Positions 37,481 to 46,272 of a DNA stretch of 64,000 bases are shown piece by piece. The notes under the pieces are model-generated. The model was not told the DNA's origin. It made no database searches and saw only the letters and a program-made list of their open reading frames with translations. The stretch is from Candidatus Accumulibacter similis (lineage in GTDB: Bacteria > Pseudomonadota > Gammaproteobacteria > Burkholderiales > Rhodocyclaceae), in contig CP054595.1 of NCBI GenBank assembly GCA_013347225.1, positions 2,538,415-2,602,414 of the forward strand, written 5' to 3'. Every line of letters starts with the position of its first letter. Position 1 is the stretch's first letter. The translations under genes and the position numbers were made by a program.

Positions 37481-40400
37481 CGCGCGAAATCGTCGGCTGT
37501 CAGTGGCCTGGAGTAGAGAAAGCCCTGGCCGTGGTGGCAGCCCGACGCGTCGAGTTCGGCGTGCTGGTCTGCATCCTCGACTCCCTCGGCGACGACACTC
37601 ATCCCCAGATTGCGCGCCAGGGCGATGATTGCCGAGCCGATCGCGCGGTCGTCGGCGCTGGTCGAGATGCCGTCGACGAAGCTGCGGGCGATCTTCAGTT
37701 CGTGGATCGGGAAGCGCTTGAGGTACGAGAGCGACGAGAAGCCGGTGCCGAAGTCGTCGATGCTGATCGTCAGGCCGCAGGCCACCAGTTCGGCGAGCAT
37801 TCTTTGCGCGCGGTCAAAGTCCATCAGGACGCCTTCGGTGATCTCGATGCACAGTCGCTGCGGCGCGACGCCGTGCGTGCTGACGATCCGCATCAGGTCG
37901 CTGGCCATGCCTTCCTTGCGGAAATGTCGGGCCGAGATGTTGACGCTGATGCGCACCTTCGCCAACCCCATCTGCTCCCAGAGCGCGATCTGCCGACAGA
38001 CCTCGCCAAGAACCCACTCGTCGAGTGCGACGATCAGGTTGCTCTGCTCGGCGACCGGGATGAACTCCACTGGCTCGATCGTTTCGCCGTTATACTGCCA
38101 GCGTACCAGTGCCTCGGCGCCGATCAGCTGCTGGCTGTCGAGGATGACCTGTGGCTGGTAGCAGACGGTCAGCTCTCCAGCCTCGATCGCCCGCCGCAAG
38201 CCCGCCTCGAGGGTGAGTCGGCGCGCGGCATGCCGGGCGAGATCGGCGGTGAAGAAGCGGAACGCGTTCTTGCCGTGGTCCTTGGCGCGATACATCGCCG
38301 AATCGGCATTGCGCATCAGCGCGCCGGCATCGGCGGCGTCCTCGGGGAACATGCTGAGGCCGATGCTGGCACTGACGAAGCATTCGTGTTCTTCGAAATG
38401 GTAGCTGGCACTCAGCGCACTGAGCAGGCGTTCGGCGGTTCGCGTCGCTTCCCTGCGGTCGGTTGTCTCGAGCAGGACGACGAACTCGTCGCCACCGAGC
38501 CTCGCCACCGTGTCTTCGGAACGGACACAGTCGAGCAGCCGCATCGCCGCCTGTTTGAGCAGGCGGTCGCCGGTGACGTGACCAAGGGTGTCGTTGACGA
38601 CCTTGAAGTTGTCGAGGTCGATGAAGACGACGCCCATGCTCTCGTGCGAGCGCTCGGCGCGCGCCAGGGCGAGATGCAGGCGGTCGTTGAACAGCGCCCG
38701 GTTGGGCAGTCCGGTCAGCTCGTCGTGCGTCGCCAGGTACTCGATGCGCTGCTGCGACTCGCGCACCTTGGTGATGTCGCTGAACATGCCGACATAGTTC
38801 ACCACCTTGCCGTTCTTGTCCTTGACCGTGTTGATCGACAGCCACTCGAGGAACGGCTCGCCGTTCTTGCGCCGGTTCCAGATCTCGCCCTGCCAGACAC
38901 CGAGCCGGTTGATGCGCTCCCACATGTCCTGATAGAGCTCGGGCGGTGTCAGGTTGGAGCGCAGCAGGCTTGGCTTCTCGCCGATGACTTCCTCACGGGT
39001 GAATCCGGTGAGGACGGTGAAGGCATCATTGACCGTCAGGATGCGCTGCTCGGTGTCGGTGACCATCACTCCTTCGGACGCGCGGTCGAAGACCATCGCC
39101 GCCAAGCGCAGGCTGTCTTCGGCCTCCTTGCGTGCGGTGATGTCGGTGGCCTGGAAACACAGGCCGGTGATCGCGCCATCGTCATCCAGCAGCGGGAAGC
39201 GCACGGCCAGGAAATGACGCGGCCCGCCCGGCAGCGGCAGCGCTTCCTCGCGTTCGATTCCCTGCCGCAGGCGCATCGCTTCGAGTTCACTCTCGCGGAA
39301 GACCGCGCAGACCTCGGCCGGGAAGAGCTGCAGGTCGGTCTTGCCAATGACCTCGCCGCCGGCGAAATCGAAGGTCGCCTCGAACTTCGGATTGGCGAAC
39401 TGGTAGCGCCCGGAGGCGTCCTTGACGGCCATCAGCGAAACCGAGTTGTTGATCACGGCGAGCAGCCGCACCTGCGTCTCGCGCGCCGAGCGCTCGATCT
39501 CGTAGAGGTTGGTGTTGTCGGCAAACAGCAGGATGACGCCGGCGATGCGCTGTGTGTCGCGCAACAGCGGCACGATGTGCAACGCATAGTGCCGGCGGTC
39601 GGCGTTTACGATCTGGCAGTCGAGAGCTGTCTGCGACTCGATCACCTGCTGGCTGTTCGCAACCAGATCGGGCATGCCTGGCGGCAGCGGCAGGTCGCGC
39701 AGGTGACGGCCGCTCTGTGCCGCACCCAGCTTGAAAAGCCGCGCCGCGGCGCTGTTGAAACGCTGCAGGCCGAGGTTGCGGTCGAGCACCAGCAGCGGGT
39801 AGTCGACGCTGTTCTGGATGCATTCCAGCTCGATGTTGAGTTCCTGCGTCTCGGCGGTCTTGATCTGCAGTTCCTCGTTGACCGTCGCCAGCTCCTCGTT
39901 GGTCGACTGCAGTTCCTCGTTCGATGCTTCGAGTTCCTCGTTCGAGGCCTGCATCTCCTCGTTCGACGCCTGGATTTCCTCGTTCAGCGCCTGCATCTCC
40001 TCGTTCGAGGTCTCGAGTTCCTCGACGACCGTTTGCAGGTGCTCGCGGGTCGCCGCGAGTTCATCCTCCAGTTCCTTGTCGGTGCTGTTGTTGTTGGTGT
40101 CCTCGATGGCGCTCCTGCCCGCCGCCGGCTGGATCCATTCGATGCAGACCATGAACAGTGCTTCGCTGCCCATCGCCGGCAGCGGGTGCACCGACAGGCG
40201 AACGCCGCGCGTGGGGTCGAGCGCCTTGATGTGGCGCGGACGTCCGTAGGCGACCGCCTGCTTCACCTGCGCCTGGCGCATCAGCACCTGCACTTCGGTG
40301 CGCAGTTCGCGCCGAATGAGCGAGATCAGGTCGAAGGCCGGCTTGCCGGGCGAGACGTTGAGCAGCCGGCTGGCGTCGCCGTGGATGTGGCGGATCTCGA

Positions 40401-42069
40401 ACTTGCCGTTGATCAGGATGCTGGTCGGGATGAAGTAACGCCCGGCGGCCTCGAGCAGGATGTTCTCGAAAGCCGGTGGCGTCGCCGGCTTGCCGACCCG
40501 CTGGTGCTGGTTGAGACCGGCTGCCGGCGGTTGCATCTCGGTGCGCAGCAACGGCAACCGCGTGCTTACGCCATGCCGCCGGTACAGGCGCCCATCCTTG
40601 TCCACCACCCCGAACAGCGCTTCCTGCTGGAAGATTCCCTCCGACTTGCCGAGAAAGAGATAGCCGCCGGGGTTTAGCGCGTAATGGAACACCGACAGCA
40701 ACCGCGCCTGCAGCTCGCTCTGGAAGTAGATCAGGACGTTGCGACAGCTCACCAGGTCGAGCCGCAGAAACGGCGGATCCTGCACCAGATCCTGGCGGGC
40801 GAAGATGACCACGTCGCGCAGGTTCTTGTTGATCTCGTAGCGATCGCCGTGCGGCGTGAAGTGGGCGCGGATGCGGCCACGGTCCATGTGCGCCAGGCTC
40901 GATGCGGCAAAGACGCCGCGGCGGGCGAGCGCCATCGCATCGAGATCGATGTCGGTGGCGAAGATCTGCAGCCGATACTGGTCGAAGGCAGCGCCGAGGC
41001 GCTCGGAAAACAGGATGGCCAGCGAATAGGCTTCCTCGCCGGTGGCGCAGCCGGCAACCCAGACGCGGATGTCGTCGCCGGGTTGCTTGCCGCCAAGAAT
41101 CTCGGCAACCACCTTGTCGAGGCGGGCAAAGGCATCGGTGTCGCGGAAGAAGGCGGTGACCGAAATCAGGATGTCCTTGCACAGCTTGTCGAGTTCGACC
41201 GGCGTCTGGTCGACCACCTGCAGATAGTCATGCAGCGTGCTGACATGGTTGGCTGCCATCCGCCGCTCGATTCGCCGCCACAGGGTGGGCTCCTTGTACT
41301 GCGAGAAATCGACCTTGGTCCGGCTGCGCACCTTGCCGAGCAGCGTCTTCAGCGTCGCCGGAGCACTCGCCGCCTGCGTCGCGACCGGGATCAGGCCACG
41401 GTTGAGGACGATCAGGCTGATCTCGGCACCCATGTTCTCGGGCGGCAGGATCCAGTCGACGCTGCCGGTGTCGATCGCCGACTGCGGCATGCCGCTGTAC
41501 TTGGCGGTCTCGGGATCCTGCGCGAAGGTGAAGCCACCCGCCGCCTTGATCGCATGGATGCCGGCAGCGCCGTCGGAACCGGTTCCGGAGAGGATGATGC
41601 CGATCGTCGACTCGCCGATCTCCTCCGCCAGCGAGGCGAAGAAGCGGTTGACCGAGGGCTTCGGCATCGACTCGCGCGCCGGCTCGACGAGCCGGAAGTG
41701 GCCACCGGTCAGCGTCAGGTTGCGATTCGGCGGCGTGATGTAGACGGTGTTGGGCTCCGGCGACATGCCATCCTCGATATCGCGGACCGGCATCGTCGTC
41801 TCGCGACCGAGCAACTGCGACATCATGCTGCGATAGGTGGGGGACAGGTGCTGGACGACGACATAGGTGAGGCCAAGGTTCTTCGGCAGGCCCGGCAGCA
41901 GCAGGCTCAGCGCCTCGAGGCCGCCGGCCGAGGCGCCGATGCCGATGATGAACGGCCGCTCGTCGGCGCGTGCGTGCTGGCCGTCGGTGCCGGCGGCGTT
42001 GGCGACCGCCGCCGGACGGCGAACGGTCGCGCGCCTCTTCTTCGGTTCCTCCGCGCTGGGGATGTTCAT
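37453..42069 (-). CDS. CheB-CheR-PAS-GGDEF-EAL fusion signalling protein
   Basis: This encodes 1538 residues. Domains in order are: CheB methylesterase without receiver (about 38-225; Ser47 in GIGASAGG, His74 in VVQHLSP, Asp166 in GTGSDGAAG); CheR methyltransferase (about 230-490; GCATGEEAYSLAI, CRNVLIYF); a PAS-like part; a coiled coil of NEE heptads (about 683-732); two to three PAS domains (about 745-1090); GGDEF (LGGDEFVVLLE, about 1195); and EAL (GAEALVRW, DDFGTGFSS, about 1290-1535). All catalytic signatures for cyclic-di-GMP synthesis and hydrolysis look intact. I chose ATG 42069, although its ribosome site (GAAGAA) is weak. Such fusions tie receptor-type methylation chemistry to c-di-GMP; there are no che genes nearby. 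Confidence 0.93.
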   Translation of the reverse strand: MNIPSAEEPKKRRATVRRPAAVANAAGTDGQHARADERPFIIGIGASAGGLEALSLLLPGLPKNLGLTYVVVQHLSPTYRSMMSQLLGRETTMPVRDIEDGMSPEPNTVYITPPNRNLTLTGGHFRLVEPARESMPKPSVNRFFASLAEEIGESTIGIILSGTGSDGAAGIHAIKAAGGFTFAQDPETAKYSGMPQSAIDTGSVDWILPPENMGAEISLIVLNRGLIPVATQAASAPATLKTLLGKVRSRTKVDFSQYKEPTLWRRIERRMAANHVSTLHDYLQVVDQTPVELDKLCKDILISVTAFFRDTDAFARLDKVVAEILGGKQPGDDIRVWVAGCATGEEAYSLAILFSERLGAAFDQYRLQIFATDIDLDAMALARRGVFAASSLAHMDRGRIRAHFTPHGDRYEINKNLRDVVIFARQDLVQDPPFLRLDLVSCRNVLIYFQSELQARLLSVFHYALNPGGYLFLGKSEGIFQQEALFGVVDKDGRLYRRHGVSTRLPLLRTEMQPPAAGLNQHQRVGKPATPPAFENILLEAAGRYFIPTSILINGKFEIRHIHGDASRLLNVSPGKPAFDLISLIRRELRTEVQVLMRQAQVKQAVAYGRPRHIKALDPTRGVRLSVHPLPAMGSEALFMVCIEWIQPAAGRSAIEDTNNNSTDKELEDELAATREHLQTVVEELETSNEEMQALNEEIQASNEEMQASNEELEASNEELQSTNEELATVNEELQIKTAETQELNIELECIQNSVDYPLLVLDRNLGLQRFNSAAARLFKLGAAQSGRHLRDLPLPPGMPDLVANSQQVIESQTALDCQIVNADRRHYALHIVPLLRDTQRIAGVILLFADNTNLYEIERSARETQVRLLAVINNSVSLMAVKDASGRYQFANPKFEATFDFAGGEVIGKTDLQLFPAEVCAVFRESELEAMRLRQGIEREEALPLPGGPRHFLAVRFPLLDDDGAITGLCFQATDITARKEAEDSLRLAAMVFDRASEGVMVTDTEQRILTVNDAFTVLTGFTREEVIGEKPSLLRSNLTPPELYQDMWERINRLGVWQGEIWNRRKNGEPFLEWLSINTVKDKNGKVVNYVGMFSDITKVRESQQRIEYLATHDELTGLPNRALFNDRLHLALARAERSHESMGVVFIDLDNFKVVNDTLGHVTGDRLLKQAAMRLLDCVRSEDTVARLGGDEFVVLLETTDRREATRTAERLLSALSASYHFEEHECFVSASIGLSMFPEDAADAGALMRNADSAMYRAKDHGKNAFRFFTADLARHAARRLTLEAGLRRAIEAGELTVCYQPQVILDSQQLIGAEALVRWQYNGETIEPVEFIPVAEQSNLIVALDEWVLGEVCRQIALWEQMGLAKVRISVNISARHFRKEGMASDLMRIVSTHGVAPQRLCIEITEGVLMDFDRAQRMLAELVACGLTISIDDFGTGFSSLSYLKRFPIHELKIARSFVDGISTSADDRAIGSAIIALARNLGMSVVAEGVEDADQHAELDASGCHHGQGFLYSRPLTADDFARWLQARQAN
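39874..40020. repeat. 21-bp tandem repeat (7 units) encoding NEE heptads
   Basis: Seven consecutive 21-base units, each beginning CTCGTT on the plus strand, lie inside the CheB-CheR-GGDEF-EAL gene. They encode seven-residue repeats of the type NEELQST, NEELEAS, NEEMQAS and NEEIQAS, a textbook coiled-coil heptad. Copy number could vary between strains. Confidence 0.85.
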
Positions 42070-42446
42070 CAGTTCTTCTTTCAGTCGTATGGTTGTGGGT
42101 GCTGAAGCGCTGTCGAACTGGCCCATTGACAGGTGCCGCACGTTGCCGGTTCCCCGCCGCTGCGGCGCTGCGCGTGCCAGGGCGTCGCGCTGCGTGCTTG
42201 CCGTGGCGGCGATTGTACCGCGCAGTCGGGCTCTCGAGCATCTGCGGGCCGTCGGCAAGCCAGCGCCACCGCGGCGACGGGCGACGGCCCCCGGGGCAGG
42301 GGTGGCGGTCCTGAAGCCACTGTCCGCACGGCCTGCCGGCAGTGACGCGGGGGTGCCCCGCCGCCCCCCTGCCGGGCAAGGTGTCGCGGCTCCCACGCAA
42401 GCGGCAGGCGAGCGGCGACCGCCGGTGACTATTCGTCCGCAACCGC
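42070..42446. other. Intergenic region upstream of the CheB/CheR fusion
   Basis: This 377-base gap lies between two minus-strand genes. I see no convincing gene. On the minus strand a TACAAT box (42217-42212) lies about 145 bases before the ATG but has no good -35. No terminator with a T-run is visible after the SUMF1-domain gene's upstream neighbour. Confidence 0.5.
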
Positions 42447-43283
42447 TCAGCGCGCTCCAAGGACGAGCCGGAAGCCGGTACTGCGCGGACGATAGGCTGG
42501 TTCGATGCGACTGCGGGTGGCGGAGCGGGCGTAGCGTGCGGGGTCACTCCAGGTGCCGCCGCGGAGGACGCGCATCTTGCCGAAGGTCGGGCCACGCGGA
42601 TCGATCTGCGGCTCCGTCGGGTAATCGGCGTACCAGTCCTCGCACCATTCCCAGACGTTGCCGTGCATCTCGTAAAGTCCCCAAGCGTTGGGCGGCAGCG
42701 ACCCGACCGGCAGCGTGCGCTGGCGATAGGGGCCCGGTTCGCCGCCCGGATAGGGGAAGCCGCCGTGGTAGTTGACCTCGTCGGTCGAAACCGTCGTGCC
42801 GAAGGAAAAGGGTGTCGTCGTACCGGCGCGGCAGGCATACTCCCATTCCGCCTCGGTCGGCAAGCGCGCCTGCAAACCCGGCAGGCGGCGGTTGAGTTCG
42901 CCGATGAAGCGCTGCGCGTCATGCCAGGCGACGTTCTCCACCGGATTGCGCGCATCATCCGCGAAATGGCTTGGGTTGACCGGCCATACGGCCATCCACA
43001 GTGCCTGCGTGCAGGCCGTGTCGGCGAGCCAGAAGCCGCGGCTCAGCCGCACCTCGTGCAGGACTTCGGCACTGCCCCGCTCGGCTTCGTCGACCGGCGA
43101 TCCCATCACGAAGCAGCCGGGCGGAATCCAGCGGAAGCCTTGCCAGGCGTTGCCGATGCTGAGCGTCAGGCAGGGCCCGACGGCGTCATCGGCTTGCCTT
43201 TCAGCGCCGGGGACAGCGAAAGGAATGCCGGCTGCGTCTGGCCGGCTTGCTCTGGGAAGGTCAGGGGAGTTCATCATGGGCAT
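42447..43283 (-). CDS. SUMF1/FGE-like sulfatase-modifying-factor domain protein
   Basis: This is a 278-residue protein with one SUMF1 (formylglycine-generating-enzyme-like) domain from about residue 45 to the end. Recognised segments are FRWIPPGCFVMGSP, NPVENVAWHDAQRFIGELN, RLPTEAEWEYACRAG, GLYEMHGNVWEWCEDWY and RVLRGGTWSDPARYARSATRSR. In true FGEs the last motif carries the two active-site cysteines; here it has none (TWSDPARYAR), so it is unlikely to make formylglycine. No signal peptide is seen. Three in-frame ATGs (43283, 43277, 43274) lie close together; none has a strong ribosome site. The function is unknown. Confidence 0.85.
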   Translation of the reverse strand: MPMMNSPDLPRASRPDAAGIPFAVPGAERQADDAVGPCLTLSIGNAWQGFRWIPPGCFVMGSPVDEAERGSAEVLHEVRLSRGFWLADTACTQALWMAVWPVNPSHFADDARNPVENVAWHDAQRFIGELNRRLPGLQARLPTEAEWEYACRAGTTTPFSFGTTVSTDEVNYHGGFPYPGGEPGPYRQRTLPVGSLPPNAWGLYEMHGNVWEWCEDWYADYPTEPQIDPRGPTFGKMRVLRGGTWSDPARYARSATRSRIEPAYRPRSTGFRLVLGAR

Positions 43284-43553
43284 CGCTGCGATGGGCGGTT
43301 GTGCCGACTCGTCAGGGAGCGGTCGCCGGCCCGCACGGAGCACTATACCCTGAAGCAATGCCGGGCGGAGCGGGCTTTTCTCACGCCGGGCGCCTTGGCG
43401 CTGCGCACGGCGGCGATACCCGGGCGCCAGCCACCGTGCACCGACGCAGGCGGTCGTCTGGCCAGCCGTCGCCGCACCTGCTGGCTGCCCTGCCGGCGGC
43501 CGTGTCCGCACGGTCGACGCTGCGTTAAGATGCAGCCCGTGGAGGATGAATCA

Positions 43554-44327
43554 ATGACCTGTCCGCGTGCGACGAAGGCGGCAGCGAGCGCCGAGCAGCC
43601 TGTCTCGCCGCAGTTCGCGATGAGCCCGCAGGGCGATCCGTGGCTATCCGTGATCGTGCCGGTGCTCGACGAAGCGGCGACGATCGCGGCGCAACTGGGC
43701 GAGCTGGTTGCGCTGCGGCGGCAAGGAGCGGAACTGCTGGTGGTCGACGGCGGCAGTGCCGACGGCACCGCGCGGCGCGCGCGCGCGCTCGCTGACCGGG
43801 TGCTGGACTCGGTGCGCGGCCGGGCGGCGCAGATGAACGTCGGCGCCGCCGCCAGCCGGGGCGAGGTGCTGCTTTTCCTGCATGCCGACACCCGCCTGCC
43901 GCCGGCGGCTGCCGGGTTGATCCGCGCGGCGCTGGCGGCCGGCGCCGCCTGGGGCCGCTTCGACGTGCGCATCGACGGTCCGCAGCCGTTGCTGCGCGTC
44001 GTCGAGCGGATGATGAACTGGCGCTCGCGGCTGACCGGAATCGCCACCGGCGATCAGGCCGTCTTCGTTCGCCGTGAGGTCTTCGAGCGGCTTGGCGGCT
44101 TTCCCGACCTGCCGCTGATGGAGGACATCGCGCTGGCGAAGCGCCTGAAGCGGGTGGGGCGACCGGCGTGCCTGCGCCAGCCGGTTCTGACCTCGGCGCG
44201 CCGCTGGCAGAAGCACGGCGTGCTGCGCACGATCCTGCTGATGTGGCGTCTGCGCGCCAGCTATTTCTTCGGCGCCGATCCGCGGCGTCTGGCGGTACGC
44301 TATGGCTACTCGCCGCGACAGGACTGA
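43554..44327 (+). CDS. Glycosyltransferase, TIGR04283 type
   Basis: The 257-residue GT-A enzyme has LSVIVPVLDEAATIAAQL at residues 32-49, then LLVVDGGSADGT and the metal-binding region VLLFLHADTRLPP. GDQAVFVRREVFERLGGFPDLPLMEDIAL matches the TIGR04283 group (in part), and the end is VRYGY. These enzymes are annotated as arsenosugar-biosynthesis glycosyltransferases from their usual neighbours; no arsenic genes are seen here. ATG 43554 follows GGAGGATGAATC; an upstream ATG at 43530 is weaker. The 3' end overlaps the next gene by 26 bases, the usual pairing of the two families. Confidence 0.88.
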   Translation: MTCPRATKAAASAEQPVSPQFAMSPQGDPWLSVIVPVLDEAATIAAQLGELVALRRQGAELLVVDGGSADGTARRARALADRVLDSVRGRAAQMNVGAAASRGEVLLFLHADTRLPPAAAGLIRAALAAGAAWGRFDVRIDGPQPLLRVVERMMNWRSRLTGIATGDQAVFVRREVFERLGGFPDLPLMEDIALAKRLKRVGRPACLRQPVLTSARRWQKHGVLRTILLMWRLRASYFFGADPRRLAVRYGYSPRQD

Positions 44328-44955
44328 AGAGTTGGCGATCGCCGTCTTCAGCCGCGCGCCGCTGCCGGGCGCGACGAAGACACGGCTGATTCCGGCGCTC
44401 GGCGCGGTCGCCGCAGCGCGGCTGCAACGCCGCCTGACCCTGCACGCGCTGGCAGTCGCGCGGCAGGCGGCGATCGGCAGGGTCTGCGTCTGGGCGGCAC
44501 CGGATGCCCGGCAGCGCTTCTTCCGCGCCCTGCAGCGGTGCTGCGGAGTCGAACTGTGGTCGCAGGCAGCCGGCGATCTCGGCGAGCGAATGGTGGCCGC
44601 CTTTGCCGCCCACTCCGGTCCGCTGTTGCTGATCGGCTGCGACTGTCCGGCCCTGCAGCCGGCCGATCTGCTTGCGGCTGCCGCCGCGTTGCGCGACGAG
44701 GCGGCGGGCCGGCATGACGCGGTCTTCATCCCGGCCGAGGACGGCGGCTATGTCCTCGTCGGGCTGCGCCGCCCGCAACCGTCGCTGTTTGCCGGCATCG
44801 ACTGGGGCAGCGAGCGGGTGATGGCGCAGACGCGCGCGCGCCTGGCCGGCGCCGGGCTGCGCTGGCTGGAGCTGCCTGCGCTGTGGGATGTCGATCGGCC
44901 CGGCGATCTGCGGCGCCTTGCCGGCTGCGAGGGGTTTGCCGCATGGAGCGGATGA
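44302..44955 (+). CDS. DUF2064 / TIGR04282 glycosyltransferase-like protein
   Basis: The 217-residue nucleotidyltransferase-like GT-A fold protein has the N-terminal AVFSRAPLPGATKTRLIPALG, in which PGxxKTRL is the family signature, then LLLIGCDCPALQPADLL and AVFIPAEDGGYVLVGLRRP. It normally occurs with the TIGR04283 enzyme, and the 26-base overlap here supports joint expression. The substrate is unknown. The C-terminus includes LWDVDRPGDLRRL, the typical last motif. Confidence 0.9.
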   Translation: MATRRDRTEELAIAVFSRAPLPGATKTRLIPALGAVAAARLQRRLTLHALAVARQAAIGRVCVWAAPDARQRFFRALQRCCGVELWSQAAGDLGERMVAAFAAHSGPLLLIGCDCPALQPADLLAAAAALRDEAAGRHDAVFIPAEDGGYVLVGLRRPQPSLFAGIDWGSERVMAQTRARLAGAGLRWLELPALWDVDRPGDLRRLAGCEGFAAWSG

Positions 44956-45003
44956 TTCCCCGTCGGCGCTCGTCGCGGCGGCCGGTGGTCGGTGGAAGTG
45001 GGC

Positions 45004-45009
45004 TATAAT
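45004..45009 (+). promoter_or_regulatory. -10 box upstream of moaA
   Basis: A perfect TATAAT lies 59 bases before the moaA ATG in the 112-base gap after the glycosyltransferase gene. No convincing -35 lies at 16-18 bases, so the assignment is tentative. I could not fit a molybdenum-cofactor riboswitch to this short leader. Confidence 0.45.
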
Positions 45010-45067
45010 CCGCCGCCACGGTGCCCTCCGTTTTCTTCTCCACGGCACGTCCGCAGGAGTCTCGCCG

Positions 45068-46159
45068 ATGCGCATTGAATCACTGCCGCCAGACGACGTT
45101 GCCGATCCGCCGGCCGGCGGTGCGACTCTGCCGTCACCGGAGCGCTTGCCCACCGATCAGCGGCAGCCGCCGGCGCCCCTCATCGACCGCTACGGGCGGC
45201 AGGTGAGCTACATCAGGCTGTCGGTCACCGACCGCTGCGACTTCCGCTGCAACTACTGCATGGCCGAGGAGATGGAGTTCCTGCCGCGCGCGCAGGTGCT
45301 GACGCTCGAGGAGTGCCTGCGCGTCGCCAGTACCTTTGTCGAACTCGGCGTCACCAAGGTGCGGATCACTGGCGGCGAACCGCTGGTGCGGCACAACGTC
45401 GTCTGGTTGCTGCAGCGGATCGCGCGCCTGCCGGGTCTGCGCGAACTGGTGATGACCAGCAACGGCTCGCAGCTCGAACGCTTTGCGCCGGAGTTGCGGG
45501 CGGCCGGCGTCCGGCGGATCAACATCAGCCTAGACACCCTGCAACCCGAGCGCTTCCGCCAGATCACCCGCGTCGGCGACCTGGCGAAGGTCCTGCGCGG
45601 CCTCGATGCGGCGCAGGCGGCCGGCTTCGACCGCCTGAAGATCAATACGGTGATGATCCGCAACGTGAACGACGACGAACTGATCGATCTCGTCGACTTC
45701 GCCGTCGGGCGGGGCATCGACATCTCGTTCATCGAGCAGATGCCGCTGGGCGACGTCGGCCATGCGCGCGACAACCGCTTCTTCGGCAGCGACGAGGCGT
45801 TGGCCCGCCTGCAGACGCGCCACGTACTCGTGCCTTCCGCCGAAAGCAGTGGCGGCCCGGCGCGCTACTGGCGGATTCCGGGCAGCGCGACGCGCGTCGG
45901 CTTCATCTCGCCGCACAGCCACAATTTTTGCGACAGTTGCAACCGGGTCCGCATCACCGCCCGTGGCGAACTCTACCCCTGTCTCGGCAGCAACGGCGCC
46001 GTGCCACTGCTGCCGATCCTGCGGGCGCATCCGATCGAGCAGCAACCGCTGCGCGCGGCGATCATCGACGGCATGGGAATCAAGGCCAAGGGGCACGATT
46101 TCGGCAACCAGATGGCGGTGCCGCAGGTGCTGCGCTTCATGTCGATGACCGGCGGCTGA
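45068..46159 (+). CDS. moaA: GTP 3',8-cyclase MoaA
   Basis: The 363-residue radical-SAM enzyme performs the first step of molybdenum-cofactor synthesis. An extra Pro-rich N-terminus of about 38 residues precedes the core. The SAM cluster cysteines are Cys57, Cys61 and Cys64 (TDRCDFRCNYCM). VRITGGEPLVR is the GGEP motif. The C-terminal cluster is CDSCNRVRITARGELYPCLG, and the protein ends MSMTGG with the catalytic GG tail. ATG 45068 has AGGAGT upstream. moeA follows 113 bases later on the same strand. Confidence 0.96.
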   Translation: MRIESLPPDDVADPPAGGATLPSPERLPTDQRQPPAPLIDRYGRQVSYIRLSVTDRCDFRCNYCMAEEMEFLPRAQVLTLEECLRVASTFVELGVTKVRITGGEPLVRHNVVWLLQRIARLPGLRELVMTSNGSQLERFAPELRAAGVRRINISLDTLQPERFRQITRVGDLAKVLRGLDAAQAAGFDRLKINTVMIRNVNDDELIDLVDFAVGRGIDISFIEQMPLGDVGHARDNRFFGSDEALARLQTRHVLVPSAESSGGPARYWRIPGSATRVGFISPHSHNFCDSCNRVRITARGELYPCLGSNGAVPLLPILRAHPIEQQPLRAAIIDGMGIKAKGHDFGNQMAVPQVLRFMSMTGG

Positions 46160-46272
46160 GCGGTTGCAGCAGATCGTCGCCGCCCGGCGCAGCGGCGTCC
46201 TGCCGCGCAGCCACGGCGAGCGCCGCCCACTGCTCCACCGAGACCCGCCCGTCAGCCGTCAGTGAGTTTGCC

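Noticed and set aside
37288..42105. Very long plus-strand open frames opposite the CheB/CheR/GGDEF/EAL gene
   Set aside because: They are shadows of GC-rich codon usage on the opposite strand; no domain or signal is recognisable and the minus-strand protein is unmistakable.
44956..45067. Possible molybdenum-cofactor riboswitch before moaA
   Set aside because: The 112-base leader does not show the conserved stems of the Moco RNA; only a -10 box is supported.
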